Below, one piece after another: positions 1 to 9,200 of a DNA stretch of 44,088 bases (position 1 is its first letter; the number at the start of each line of letters is the position of its first letter). The notes below the pieces were generated by a model that was not told where the DNA came from, searched no databases, and saw only the letters and a program-made list of their open reading frames with translations. Source of the stretch: Chromatiales bacterium (GTDB taxonomy: Bacteria; Pseudomonadota; Gammaproteobacteria; Chromatiales; Chromatiaceae); contig JAQYVO010000269.1 in assembly GCA_030145425.1 (NCBI GenBank), positions 1-44,088 of the forward strand, given 5' to 3'. Both the position numbers and the translations under genes were made by a program.

Positions 1-2064
1 GGCTGCATCCGCCCCCCGCAGCAGCAAGCCGTTGTTGCTGTCCATCAGCAGGCTGCGGGCGTCCAGGTTGGCCGATCCTATGAAGACGTCGGGTCCCAGG
101 ATCATATCCTTGCTGTGAAGGGAAAGCTCGGAGGCTTCGGGGTTTGGGCCCTGATGGCGAAACTCCAGATAGCGCAGGGTTATTCCCCGGTCCGTATGCC
201 TGTATGACCGGTAGTAGTTGGCGACTGCCTTCAGGGAGTAACGGGCAAAGAAATTGATAATGCTCAGGTCAGTGGACGCCGCAGAGTTGGTTAAAACATC
301 GATATGTACATTGCCGCATGGCAGAGTGCCATCGATCATTTCGGCCAGTCGGCCCATCAGATTGGAGGGAGGCAGCAGATAGGCATTTAGCAGGACGATC
401 CTTACGGGGTGCTCACTGGAGGCGATGCTGCAGCTGTTGGCCAGGCCGCTGAGCCAGACGTTATGGATATACTTACCGTAGTGTCCCTCCTGACCGTTGG
501 CGGCGCCAAACAATCGCTCCCGCTTCCCGGCCGGGACAGACCGGTCAAAAGGCAGGTTCTCCAGGTAGTAGGCAGTTACACCTGGCTTCAGAAGAATATC
601 CGGGGTTACCCTTTCAGCCTGGTAATCCCGCTGGAAATCATCTGTTTTCGTTTGTATCCTGGCACGCGCATGGGTGATCCTGGCCTCACGGTTCATAGCC
701 CGGGTGAACACCGGCTCCCGGCAGGAATCCACCCCAGGCTCTGTCTTATCCTGCTTGCCACAGGCGGCATCTGCCGCCAGGGTCGCCATCAGAAAATCGT
801 TTGGGGCATGGAGATCAACCTGATCGAGTGTCGCCACCATTGGGTGGAAACTCCACAGGTCCTCGAACGCGGTGCTCAATGGTTGAGAGGGCTGCGGCAG
901 ATCGATGCGAAGGTCTGTATCCAGGAATACATAGTGATCCACCAGGGGATTCTTCTGCATGTGGTAGGCGTCCGCGATATTACGTCCACCCAGAATCAGT
1001 GACCGGCCATCCGCCATCAGCAATTTGTGGTGCATGAAATCCGTCAGATTGCCCCAGTCTCTGAGGGCCGCGTCCGGGTCTTCAAGCTGACGGATCGGTA
1101 GATAGGCGCTCAAGGCATCGAACAGGGGGTTGAGCTTACTACCGAACATCAAAAATGCCAGATCGAGTTTGAATTGTGAAGTGGTGCGCTGGAGCGTCTT
1201 GTCGTTCGAGGCCCGGGCCTTCCAATAAAGTTTCGCGAAGGCAATGGCGCTTCGCAGATTCTTTTCCTTGTTTTTGGTGTTGCTGCCGTCATCCTCGCTG
1301 GATGAGCCGAGGCTGATATCCTGGGTATTCAGGACGGTGTGTGCCAGAAGGCCGGCATTCATGCCGTACAGGCCGGACAGGAATATACCCGAATCACCGC
1401 TGTTGTAATCCACGGGCTGCCCCGGCGGGAGATCTGTGCGGGCTGCCGAGATCCGCTCCTGAACCACTCGGGTTTTCTCCTCGGCGCAGGCCGCCAGATC
1501 GTCCTCAAGACCCAGTTCGGCGCAACCAAGGGTCATGTACACGGCGTCCCCGATAATATTGTCCGTGGGCCGGCCATAGAGGCGGATTTCCAATGTTCCT
1601 TTACCGCCCAACGCCGCCTCTGAAAGGGCACGCAGATAGTCGAGTCGCAGGTAGTTGTTGAAATAGTCCAGCAGGATCCGAACCCGTACGCCACGTCGTG
1701 CGGCAGCGATGAGTTCCGTCGCGAGCAGTGAGGAACTGTAATCGTTCTCGAATATGTAGTAAGCCAGATCGAGGCTTTCCTGGGCGCCCCGGATCACTTC
1801 CAGCTTCTGTTCGAAGGCGCTGTCGTTGTCGAGAAGAATGCGGCCCGCTTTTACCTCCAGAGGCGCTGCCGATGCATTCAAGGCCAGGGTTTCGTCGGAA
1901 AGCAGTCCCCCTTCCAGGCTCTCCGTGCTGAGCCAGGCGGGGTCTCCCGCCGATATCCGTGACGAAGGACCGGGAACCAGGGGTGCGCAGGAGACGGTGA
2001 TACAGGCGGCAACCGGGATCACCAGCATCAGGGGAAGACTCAAGACTTGCTTGAACAGGGTCAT
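1..2064 (-). CDS. Phospholipase D family lipoprotein (cardiolipin synthase-like), C-terminus cut by window edge
   Basis: I translated this frame by hand: it starts at an ATG on 2064-2062 and stays open for 688 codons to base 1. The N-terminus is a signal sequence, MTLFKQVLSLPLMLVIPVAAC, with a lipobox-like VAAC, so a periplasm-facing lipoprotein is likely. The first HKD motif is intact (HHKLLMAD, then LGGRNIAD). The second reads LHSKDMILGPD followed by FIGSANLDARS, so His and Lys are present but the usual Asp five residues after Lys is Gly. Family knowledge: paired HKD proteins of this kind are phospholipases or cardiolipin synthase-like phosphatidyltransferases. Substrate is unknown. The neighbouring DUF3313 and hydrolase genes suit an envelope-lipid role. 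Confidence 0.85.
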   Translation of the reverse strand, partial: MTLFKQVLSLPLMLVIPVAACITVSCAPLVPGPSSRISAGDPAWLSTESLEGGLLSDETLALNASAAPLEVKAGRILLDNDSAFEQKLEVIRGAQESLDLAYYIFENDYSSSLLATELIAAARRGVRVRILLDYFNNYLRLDYLRALSEAALGGKGTLEIRLYGRPTDNIIGDAVYMTLGCAELGLEDDLAACAEEKTRVVQERISAARTDLPPGQPVDYNSGDSGIFLSGLYGMNAGLLAHTVLNTQDISLGSSSEDDGSNTKNKEKNLRSAIAFAKLYWKARASNDKTLQRTTSQFKLDLAFLMFGSKLNPLFDALSAYLPIRQLEDPDAALRDWGNLTDFMHHKLLMADGRSLILGGRNIADAYHMQKNPLVDHYVFLDTDLRIDLPQPSQPLSTAFEDLWSFHPMVATLDQVDLHAPNDFLMATLAADAACGKQDKTEPGVDSCREPVFTRAMNREARITHARARIQTKTDDFQRDYQAERVTPDILLKPGVTAYYLENLPFDRSVPAGKRERLFGAANGQEGHYGKYIHNVWLSGLANSCSIASSEHPVRIVLLNAYLLPPSNLMGRLAEMIDGTLPCGNVHIDVLTNSAASTDLSIINFFARYSLKAVANYYRSYRHTDRGITLRYLEFRHQGPNPEASELSLHSKDMILGPDVFIGSANLDARSLLMDSNNGLLLRGADAA

Positions 2065-2104
2065 TATGGCCGTCCCGGTTACAGCACTTTTTTGACTTAT
2101 TCCT

Positions 2105-2869
2105 TCAATCTGCTTTCGGTGCCACGCTATGAGCCGCATCGAGACGCTGGCGTATGAATTGCGCCCAACCATCCATTGCTTTCTTGGTATAGGCCCAGGT
2201 GGAATAGGCATTGGCATAACTCGTAACGCCTTTCGTTACTCCCTCTGTATAGTTGTATTTCTTGGGTATCCGGGTTTGGATGTAGGCCGCAACCTGCTCG
2301 TTGCTCATACTGTCAAGCGCCTCCATCTCAACTGATGCTTCACCAACAAAGGCGGTGCTTCCGGCTTCACCCTTTGCAACGCCCGTACCGGCATCTGCAA
2401 GCCAAAGGAAGGGAACCGCCAGGCTGACCATTGAGGCTTCGGGTTTGTTCGGTACTACATTTGTCACCGCAAGCCGCAGATGAATTACGTCCGGGCCGGT
2501 TTCCGTCACCACCGGGTAGCCGTTCGGTTCTGCGGATACAGCTTTAACGATGGCATCGTGAAAATAGTCGGTAAGTGCTTTGAGTTCCGTCGGATCGATC
2601 CCCTTGTATGCGGCTTCGTCTTCGAAAAAGATCTTTATGCGATCGATCAGCAGCTTATTGTACTTTGCAGCATCCACCGCCGGATCACGGTATATCAGGG
2701 CATGGTCATCCATCTCATCGGGCTTGAGTCTGGAATAATCACTCAGGAATCCCACCTCATGGTAGTCGTCCATAAGTTCAGCTGCGCCTTCCGTCTGTTG
2801 TACATCTGCCTGCACGGTTCCCATTGCCATGGTCAGGATAACGATCACTATATATCTAATTGTTTGCAC
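2105..2869 (-). CDS. DUF3313 family exported protein
   Basis: A 254-residue protein with an N-terminal signal peptide ending near MGTVQADV. The segment GFLSDYSRLKP, followed by a YRDPAVDAAKYNKLLIDRI stretch, is typical of DUF3313 as I remember it; those proteins are small secreted or lipid-anchored proteins of unknown function. There is no lipobox cysteine here, so it is probably periplasmic rather than lipidated. It lies 40 nt upstream of the phospholipase D lipoprotein on the same strand, so co-transcription is likely. The function is not known. Confidence 0.75.
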   Translation of the reverse strand: MQTIRYIVIVILTMAMGTVQADVQQTEGAAELMDDYHEVGFLSDYSRLKPDEMDDHALIYRDPAVDAAKYNKLLIDRIKIFFEDEAAYKGIDPTELKALTDYFHDAIVKAVSAEPNGYPVVTETGPDVIHLRLAVTNVVPNKPEASMVSLAVPFLWLADAGTGVAKGEAGSTAFVGEASVEMEALDSMSNEQVAAYIQTRIPKKYNYTEGVTKGVTSYANAYSTWAYTKKAMDGWAQFIRQRLDAAHSVAPKAD

Positions 2870-3010
2870 TGGAGTATTTTTCCTATTTCGATTATTCGAA
2901 TCATTTTGCGTCGATAAAGCGGGACAATACTAACACCAGTAACGCCGGTGGGCAGTTTTTTCGTCCGACGTGCTATGTTGTTGACGGATAACAAAAGCTA
3001 TTATTTGAAC

Positions 3011-3076
3011 ATGGGTGCTGTGAATGGGTTGAAAATTCTCGGGCTGCTGCTGTCGATTACAGTGATTGCCACCTGA
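3011..3076 (+). CDS. Possible 21-residue hydrophobic peptide
   Basis: An ATG frame encodes MGAVNGLKILGLLLSITVIA plus a final Thr before TGA, a single hydrophobic helix. It sits between the divergent DUF3313 gene and the hydrolase gene starting near 3122. I see no convincing ribosome binding site, so it could be chance. It is listed only because the composition is that of a small membrane peptide. Confidence 0.2.
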   Translation: MGAVNGLKILGLLLSITVIAT

Positions 3077-3121
3077 CACAGGTTGATTGCCAAACGTCCG
3101 ATAATTGTATGACTAGATGGA

Positions 3122-4330
3122 GTGATGTCCGGAATGATTTTTTCCAAACGACGAATGATATGGATACTGGGGCTGGCGACGCTGGTTCTCATTGGTCTGG
3201 CGGCCTACGCCTACTTCATCGGTACCCGCGCACTCCTGAATCACGCGGAGGCCTTCTCTTTTCGGCGCATGAATGTGGCCCAACTCGCCGATCAGGGGGA
3301 TTTTCGCTTCTTCTATGTTACCAACCGCCTCCCGGGTAAAGCGGATGGAAGTCCTGAGGAGCGCTTCAAGTCCGAGCGGGATGAAGCCCTCAAGTTTGGA
3401 TTCTTCGATACCAGCATTCAGCCCACGCTCGGCCTGGGCATGATCATCGATCCGAGTGAATGGTTCCTCAATGAGGAGATTCAACTGCAGGATGTTCAGG
3501 CTCAGGAGCGGGAGGTATTTGTCGAGGCGCTGCGTAAACAGGTGCAGGCATCTCCTTATCGTTCATTGCTGATCGTGGTACACGGTTTTCGCGAGGCGTA
3601 TCCATCGGCCCTGCGAAAGACCGCTTTCCTGGCCCATGTGCTGGATATCGATACGCCGGTATTGGTATTCGACTGGCCCGGCGATCAGGGTTCCTCGCTG
3701 AGGGGCTATCGAAGGGCGCACGGGGTGGCCCAGGCCTCTGGTGCGGAACTCGCCGATACCCTGAGGCTGATCGTTGAAGAAGTGAAGCCGGAGCGGTTGT
3801 GGCTGATGGCAAACAGCATGGGCGGCCAGGTGGTGGCCGATGCCTTCAGCCACCTGTACCAGGACCCCGAATTTGGAGATTCCCAGACCGAGATCGAGAA
3901 TGTGATGCTCACCGCGCCCGACGTGGGCCACGAGGAATTCAACGATCAGTTCAAAAAAGAGATTACGGCCCTGGCAAAAAATGTCACGGTGTACGTCTCT
4001 TCCAATGATCGGGCGCTGTTAGTCAGTCGTGTGATCAATCGTGGACAAAGGCTTGGTGAGAGCACCCTGGATCCAAGCAACCCGGGCCAGGTGGAAGAGA
4101 CCGTTCAGTTGTCTGAGCTGCTGGAGAAGGACAACGACAGGGTTGTGTTGGTGGATGTCACACCGGTGAACCGGACGCGCAATTTCCACAACTTCAGCCT
4201 GGAAACCCCTGAGTTCTTCGACGATCTGTTCCTGCGATTCACCGGCTCGGTCATGCCGAAAAGCCGGGAACTCTATCTGCTGCAAACACCCCAGGGCGCC
4301 CATTATTTCGTGCTGACACGGGGGCGCTAA
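3122..4330 (+). CDS. Membrane-anchored alpha/beta hydrolase (DUF900 type)
   Basis: About 400 residues with one N-terminal membrane segment (about residues 11-33), which should place the catalytic domain in the periplasm. The hydrolase core shows IVVHGF around residue 152, FDWPGDQG around 183, and the nucleophile elbow ANSMGGQ with Ser232. An APDVGHEEF acid region and a late HNFSLETPEFF histidine follow. The DWPG and APDV patterns are those of DUF900 esterase-like proteins. The start is ambiguous: GTG at 3122, ATG at 3125 or ATG at 3134. A GGAG at 3119-3122 fits the last best by spacing. Its stop lies 2 nt before the next hydrolase, so the two are probably translated together. The substrate is unknown. 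Confidence 0.8.
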   Translation: MMSGMIFSKRRMIWILGLATLVLIGLAAYAYFIGTRALLNHAEAFSFRRMNVAQLADQGDFRFFYVTNRLPGKADGSPEERFKSERDEALKFGFFDTSIQPTLGLGMIIDPSEWFLNEEIQLQDVQAQEREVFVEALRKQVQASPYRSLLIVVHGFREAYPSALRKTAFLAHVLDIDTPVLVFDWPGDQGSSLRGYRRAHGVAQASGAELADTLRLIVEEVKPERLWLMANSMGGQVVADAFSHLYQDPEFGDSQTEIENVMLTAPDVGHEEFNDQFKKEITALAKNVTVYVSSNDRALLVSRVINRGQRLGESTLDPSNPGQVEETVQLSELLEKDNDRVVLVDVTPVNRTRNFHNFSLETPEFFDDLFLRFTGSVMPKSRELYLLQTPQGAHYFVLTRGR

Positions 4331-4332
4331 AT

Positions 4333-5826
4333 TTGCATACGCATTTGTCGAGCCGCTGGTCGACCCGTTCATCGGCACGCAGTGCCGCGGGACTGGTGCT
4401 TGCAGTGTTGGTGTTGGTTGTTTCCGGGTGCGGCAGTGGTCCTTTGCTCAAACCCTGGCATACCGAGACGCTGACTGAAGAGTTTTCCGCGGACATGCTG
4501 AGGGATGGCAGGGTTCGCAGTTTCGATGATTACCTGGCACTTGAGCAGCGGCTGTTCAAGCAGTTGGACGAGAAGATCTACGCCAAATCGGAGACCGGTC
4601 CCTCACATGTGCTGGAGCGATACAGTACGGGGAGTCTGGCAGATCCGCAACACCGGACACCCAACTGGAATCGCACCTTTGAGCTGAATCGGGATCATGC
4701 CGTCGGCGGTGTGCTTTTGCTCCATGGCATGTCTGATTCACCCTACAGTTTGCGTACCCTTGCCCTGGAACTCAATCGGCGCGGTTATCTGGTGATCGGT
4801 CTGCGCTCGCCGGGTCACGGTACGGCGCCCTCGGGCCTGAGACATGTGACCTGGCGGGATATGGCAGCCGCGGTCGGATTGGCCATGGAGCACCTCAAGA
4901 GCAAGCTGGGATCCAGGCCCATACACGTCATAGGATATTCCACAGGTGCTTCTCTGGCCCTGAACTTCAGCCTTGATGTACTGGAAGGCAAGGCTGCTCC
5001 ATTGCCCGCGAGCCTGATTTTGATCTCACCGGCCATCAGGGTGCACCCGGCCGGTGCGCTGGCTGGCTTCAAAAATTCCATGGCGGCCCTGCCGGGGCTG
5101 GGCGGCCTGGCTTATCTGTTGGTCATGGATGAATTCGATCCTTACAAATACAACTCCTTCGCGACCAATGCCGGTGCCCAGGTGCACCGTTTGACGCGCC
5201 AGGTTGATCGACGCATTCGGGAACTGGCTCAGGATCCAGCTACGGTGAAAAGGCTGCCGCCCATCCTGGTGCTAAAATCCACGGTTGACGCTACGGTAAC
5301 CACCGAGGCGGTGGTCGATAATCTGCTGATGTGGCTTCCCGCAAAACGCAACGAGCTGATTCTGTTTGATATCAACAGGCACGAGGCCGTCAAGTCGACA
5401 CTGCTGGTATCAGATCCCGCACCGCTGACCGATCGCATCATGGCGGACAAGGATCTACCCTTTGCGGTGACCTTTATCACCAACGAAAGCCCCCACAGCT
5501 CAAACGTGATCGCGCGCAGAAAGGTGTCGTATTCCCTGGAGAAGACCGATACCGAAAAGCTGGGCGTTGCCTGGCCCTGGAATGTGGTTTCCCTGTCTCA
5601 TGTCGCTCTGCCGTTTTCTCCGGAGGATCCGCTGTATGGCCAAACCGTCCCCACCGACGGGGACATGGTATTTCTGGGAAATCTGGCGATCAAGGGCGAG
5701 AGAGGCTTGCTTAAAATCCCCGGAACCTGGCTGCTTCGCCAGAGGCACAACCCCTTCTATTCATACATGCAGGCCCGCGTTTTGAGCTGGCTGGACGAGG
5801 CGAACGCGAATACCCCGGGGCGGTAG
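4333..5826 (+). CDS. Alpha/beta hydrolase lipoprotein (lysophospholipase/S33-like)
   Basis: 497 residues from a TTG start at 4333, directly after the TAA of the preceding hydrolase. The N-terminus is a signal sequence with lipobox VVSGC (Cys33), so it is a predicted lipoprotein. Hydrolase motifs are LLLHGMSDSP near residue 131 (oxyanion region), GYSTGA with nucleophile Ser203, and SLSHVALPF as the probable catalytic His region. It resembles lysophospholipase or serine aminopeptidase-type hydrolases. Tandem placement with the DUF900-type hydrolase and nearness to a phospholipase D lipoprotein suggest envelope lipid or ester processing; this is inference. The TTG start is chosen because it provides a complete signal peptide. 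Confidence 0.8.
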   Translation: MHTHLSSRWSTRSSARSAAGLVLAVLVLVVSGCGSGPLLKPWHTETLTEEFSADMLRDGRVRSFDDYLALEQRLFKQLDEKIYAKSETGPSHVLERYSTGSLADPQHRTPNWNRTFELNRDHAVGGVLLLHGMSDSPYSLRTLALELNRRGYLVIGLRSPGHGTAPSGLRHVTWRDMAAAVGLAMEHLKSKLGSRPIHVIGYSTGASLALNFSLDVLEGKAAPLPASLILISPAIRVHPAGALAGFKNSMAALPGLGGLAYLLVMDEFDPYKYNSFATNAGAQVHRLTRQVDRRIRELAQDPATVKRLPPILVLKSTVDATVTTEAVVDNLLMWLPAKRNELILFDINRHEAVKSTLLVSDPAPLTDRIMADKDLPFAVTFITNESPHSSNVIARRKVSYSLEKTDTEKLGVAWPWNVVSLSHVALPFSPEDPLYGQTVPTDGDMVFLGNLAIKGERGLLKIPGTWLLRQRHNPFYSYMQARVLSWLDEANANTPGR

Positions 5827-5948
5827 AAAATCCATGAGGAGCGACATGGCATCACCCCCCAAATTGGTGGAAAACAGCATTCGCCCGTCGGAGAGTACGT
5901 GAAAAGTCGGTCGGTGAATCAGTGAGCTGAACTGGGAGTCTTCAGAGT

Positions 5949-6731
5949 TCAGGCATCGGCGGTCTCCACCAGGTCCCGATAAGCATGCCAGGTGGCATGG
6001 GCGGCCAGGGGAAACCCGATGATCAGGCCGACGTAAAGTGTCAGAAAACCAACGCTGATGATGCTAGCGAGCACCCCCGCCCAGAGAAGCATCGGGACGA
6101 TGTTGCGCCAGACCGCACGCCAGCTGGTCTGAATGGCCTCGAAGATGTTGACCGGTCTGTCCATCAGCATGGGAATGGAGACTGCACTGAGTGTGAATAC
6201 AATAAAGGCCAGGACCCCGCCCACGTAGGTCCCCACCACGAGCAGCTGAATGCCGCTCCAGGTACCCAGCAGCATGGAAACGAATCCCTGCCAACTTGAA
6301 GGGGTGAGCCCCTGTTGGAAAAAAATGAAAATCAGGATGGCGAGCATTGCCCAGATCAGAAAGCACACCAGCAGCACCAGTCCCATGTTCAGGATGTGGA
6401 AGCTGTTTCGCGAGCAGGAGAGCAGGGTGCTTCTGAGACTAGGACTCTCACCCTGTTCCAGTTGCTGGCTGATGGAGTAGGGGCCAATGCCGAAGAACGG
6501 GGCGACCAGCAGGAATCCGGCCAAAAGCAGCGGAAGTGCATAGTAGGTGTCCGTAATTATGACCCCTGCCGAGATGAGGATGCTCAGCAAAGCCAGGCTG
6601 AATCCATAGAACAGGCTTTGCAGCGGTGCCTCGAGGAGATCCCGCCAGCCCGCGGACAACCATTGCCAGACGTGCTCAGTGGACACTTCACGTATCCTGG
6701 TGGCGGTCATGGTTTCATTCAAAGTATTCAC
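5949..6731 (-). CDS. DUF2189 integral membrane protein
   Basis: 260 residues with about six hydrophobic helices, an N-terminal WLSAGWRDLLEAP motif, and a DRPVNIFEAIQTSWRAVWRN loop. These are characteristic of DUF2189 (COG5473) membrane proteins, whose function is unknown. It is the last gene of a minus-strand series (spacing 44 nt after the amidotransferase), so it probably shares a transcript. Nothing marks a substrate or partner. Confidence 0.75.
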   Translation of the reverse strand: MNTLNETMTATRIREVSTEHVWQWLSAGWRDLLEAPLQSLFYGFSLALLSILISAGVIITDTYYALPLLLAGFLLVAPFFGIGPYSISQQLEQGESPSLRSTLLSCSRNSFHILNMGLVLLVCFLIWAMLAILIFIFFQQGLTPSSWQGFVSMLLGTWSGIQLLVVGTYVGGVLAFIVFTLSAVSIPMLMDRPVNIFEAIQTSWRAVWRNIVPMLLWAGVLASIISVGFLTLYVGLIIGFPLAAHATWHAYRDLVETADA

Positions 6732-6775
6732 CTAATCGCGAAATGACTTCATTGTTATCCGTAAGCTGCCCATAT

Positions 6776-7492
6776 TCAAGTTGCGGCAGGAACAGGCCCT
6801 AGTAGCCAACGATCGAGCAGGCGTTCCATGATCAGGTTGTTTTCACGAAAAGTTTCCTCGGGTACTGCGAGCATCGCTTCCGCAGACTGTACCGTATTAG
6901 AAATCTCCAGCTGATCGGCGTCGCGAAGGCTGAGTCTTTTCACCCAGTCGGGTCTGGCCTCCAGGTGGAACTGCAAGGCAAGAACCCCGCCCAAGGCAAA
7001 CGCCTGGTTCGGGAATGCAGCACTTTCAGCCAGGTGAACGGCACTTTCGGGAATATCGAAGGTATCTCCATGCCACAGAAAGGCCTCGAATCGATCAGGC
7101 ATCACCTCGCCTATGGGATGATTTCGGGCTTGGGGTGTCGCGTCAACGGGAAACCAGCCGATTTCGGAACAGGAACCTCGATAGAGCCTTGCCCCCAGAA
7201 TTCTGGCAAGCAGTTGTGCCCCCAGGCAGATGCCAAGCACCGGTTTGCCTGCCGCCATGAACGCCTCCATCGTCCGCATTTCCTGATTCAACCAGGGGTA
7301 TTTTTTCTCCTCCCAGGCGCTCATGGGGCCGCCGAGCACCACCAGGCAATCTGCCTGCTGAGGTGTAGGCAAACCGGGTGTTTCTGTGGCCAGGGATTCG
7401 ATAAATTCGTACCCACGGCTCGCGGCCCAGACCGGCAGGTGAATTTCACCACCCAGGGGGCTATGAAACAGGCAGTGAATACGCAAGGTCAT
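6776..7492 (-). CDS. Class I glutamine amidotransferase (GMP synthase-like domain)
   Basis: A 238-residue free-standing class I amidotransferase. VVLGGPMSAWEE begins the domain. The nucleophile elbow GICLGAQ carries Cys89, and the LQFHLEAR triad segment carries His176 and Glu178, so the catalytic triad looks intact. Family members release ammonia from glutamine or act as gamma-glutamyl peptidases; no synthetase domain is fused here, so the acceptor is unknown. It follows the isocitrate-lyase family gene by 25 nt on the same strand, which suggests an operon. Confidence 0.85.
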   Translation of the reverse strand: MTLRIHCLFHSPLGGEIHLPVWAASRGYEFIESLATETPGLPTPQQADCLVVLGGPMSAWEEKKYPWLNQEMRTMEAFMAAGKPVLGICLGAQLLARILGARLYRGSCSEIGWFPVDATPQARNHPIGEVMPDRFEAFLWHGDTFDIPESAVHLAESAAFPNQAFALGGVLALQFHLEARPDWVKRLSLRDADQLEISNTVQSAEAMLAVPEETFRENNLIMERLLDRWLLGPVPAAT

Positions 7493-7517
7493 GTCCGGTC
7501 ACATCCTGCATAATGCC

Positions 7518-8372
7518 TCAAAGGTACCGCCTCTCTGCTTCAAAATATTCCTCGAACCCTACCAGGCGCTGCAGCGCTTCAAAACCCATCGGGGGTTCGG
7601 GAAGCCTGCCGGCCTTCAACTCATCGAGCGTGCCGTTAATCGCGGCGATAGCCGCCATAAGGCCGGTCAGGGGGTAGGTCGCAATGGAGAAGCCGATATC
7701 CTGAAGCACCGCAGGCGACAGGCTGGGCGTTTTACCGCCTTCGACAATGTTAACCATTCGGGGCCCGTCAACTTCATTACAGATCCGGTGGAGTTCTTTC
7801 TCGTTGCAGGGCGCCTCGATGAAGGTGATGTCGGCACCAATTTCACGGAATCCAACCGCCCGATCTATGGCTTCGGTCAGTCCATGAGCCTCACGGGCAT
7901 CGGTGCGGGCCAGTATCAGGATATCGGCACCTTCATCCTTTGCGTCCACGGCGGCACGGATTCGCAGGAGTGCCTCGTCGCGGGATACGACCTGCTTGCC
8001 ACGGGTGTGGCCGCAACGTTTTGGCGCCACCTGGTCTTCGATCATGATGCAGGCCATACCGGCATCGGCATATGCCTTGACGGTTCTTTTGACATTCATG
8101 GCATTGCCGAAGCCCGTATCCCCATCACCTATCACGGGGATGGAAACAGCACCTGCTATGTTTCGTGCCTGATCGACCATTTCACCGAAAGAGATCAATC
8201 CGGTGTCGGGCATGCCCAGCCGGGATGCGGAAACGCCGAAGCCACTCATGAAAGTCAGCGAAAAACCGGCCTGACCGATAAGCTTTGCCGAAAGGGCGTC
8301 CCAGCAGCAGGGTGTCAGATGAAGCGTTTCATCCTCGAACAGGGCTTTGAGTTGTTCAGTTTTCGATGACAT
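7518..8372 (-). CDS. Isocitrate lyase/PEP mutase superfamily enzyme (oxaloacetate decarboxylase or 2-methylisocitrate lyase-like)
   Basis: 284 residues, the usual length for the short PEP mutase/isocitrate lyase branch. Seen: FMSGFGVSASRLGMPD, the metal-binding DGDTGFGN, and the active-site loop IEDQVAPKRCGH with the KRCGH signature; this is followed by ARTDAR and a MVNIVEGGKTP segment. The loop Cys is typical of lyases acting on C-C bonds, which argues against a true PEP mutase. Candidates are oxaloacetate decarboxylase, dimethylmalate lyase or a methylisocitrate lyase relative; the sequence alone does not decide. It sits in a minus-strand series with a TauE/SafE exporter upstream. Confidence 0.85.
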   Translation of the reverse strand: MSSKTEQLKALFEDETLHLTPCCWDALSAKLIGQAGFSLTFMSGFGVSASRLGMPDTGLISFGEMVDQARNIAGAVSIPVIGDGDTGFGNAMNVKRTVKAYADAGMACIMIEDQVAPKRCGHTRGKQVVSRDEALLRIRAAVDAKDEGADILILARTDAREAHGLTEAIDRAVGFREIGADITFIEAPCNEKELHRICNEVDGPRMVNIVEGGKTPSLSPAVLQDIGFSIATYPLTGLMAAIAAINGTLDELKAGRLPEPPMGFEALQRLVGFEEYFEAERRYL

Positions 8373-8409
8373 AACCTGGATAGCGTGCTGTGATGCGGGC
8401 CGTTCGTAC

Positions 8410-9180
8410 CTAGGATACCAGTTCCAGCAGGTACTGGCCGGTCAACACGACCACCATCACGACGAGTACTCTGTGCAGCCATTTGCGATAGGTCTCCGCA
8501 TCCACCCGCTCCCGGACTCCCATGCCGCCGAGCAGCGCAATGGCGGAGAGGGCGGCGAAAGGCAGGGTAGAGATAAGCAGAGACGGCGTCATGATGCCCG
8601 AATAGCCGAAGACGCCCATCTGGACGGTCTTGCCGGCAAGAAAACAGAGATTGAATACCTGCACCATGACCAGCGGCGTCATACCGACCTGAAGTGCAAA
8701 AATGATGAGCAAGGGAACCATCACGTTGACCGTACCCGCGGAGAAGCCTGCGGCCAGCCCGAATATCAGGTAGGCCATGCCCTTGCGTGATTTTATCCAA
8801 TCAAGATTCAGGGCCGTCAGGCGGTCTTTGAAGAGATGCAGCAGGATAATGGCGGCGAGCAGCAACCGAAATGGCGCCGGATCAACGGAAACCAGCAGCC
8901 AGGTACCCGCAATGGTACCGGCGGGGATCATGATTACGAGCGGCCAGTGGCGACCGATGCTTTCGGACCATTGGCCGCCGCGCAGGATACTGATGACATT
9001 AACCGTGATGGTGGGCAGAAGCGTCAGCAGGATCGCGACGCGGATGTCGAAGGCAATAGCCAACAGGGGCGTGGCCAGCATGGGAAAGCCCAGGCCGAGC
9101 GTGCCGTGAACAAGACCTGCGAAAAGAAACACGGCTCCCACCGCAAGCCAGCCCGCTAACGTCAGGGATTCCGGTTCCAC
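8410..9180 (-). CDS. TauE/SafE family transporter
   Basis: 256 residues with about eight hydrophobic helices. GLVHGTLGLGFPMLATPLLA near the N-terminus and GFSAGTVNVMVPLLI in the second half are the repeated glycine/proline-rich motifs of the TauE/SafE (DUF81) family. Members export sulfite, sulfoacetate or other organic anions. The start read is GTG at 9180. The gene lies 37 nt upstream of the isocitrate-lyase family gene and 20 nt after an uncharacterised gene, so an operon is likely. The actual substrate is unknown. Confidence 0.85.
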   Translation of the reverse strand: MEPESLTLAGWLAVGAVFLFAGLVHGTLGLGFPMLATPLLAIAFDIRVAILLTLLPTITVNVISILRGGQWSESIGRHWPLVIMIPAGTIAGTWLLVSVDPAPFRLLLAAIILLHLFKDRLTALNLDWIKSRKGMAYLIFGLAAGFSAGTVNVMVPLLIIFALQVGMTPLVMVQVFNLCFLAGKTVQMGVFGYSGIMTPSLLISTLPFAALSAIALLGGMGVRERVDAETYRKWLHRVLVVMVVVLTGQYLLELVS

Positions 9181-9200
9181 GTCATCTATCCTGTTACGGA

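Noticed and set aside
5827-5948. Small frame of 22 codons (5834-5902)
   Set aside because: There is no ribosome binding site and the composition is unremarkable; I see nothing else in this gap.
7491-8369. A 292-codon frame on the plus strand
   Set aside because: It is antisense over the isocitrate-lyase family gene, which has intact catalytic motifs.
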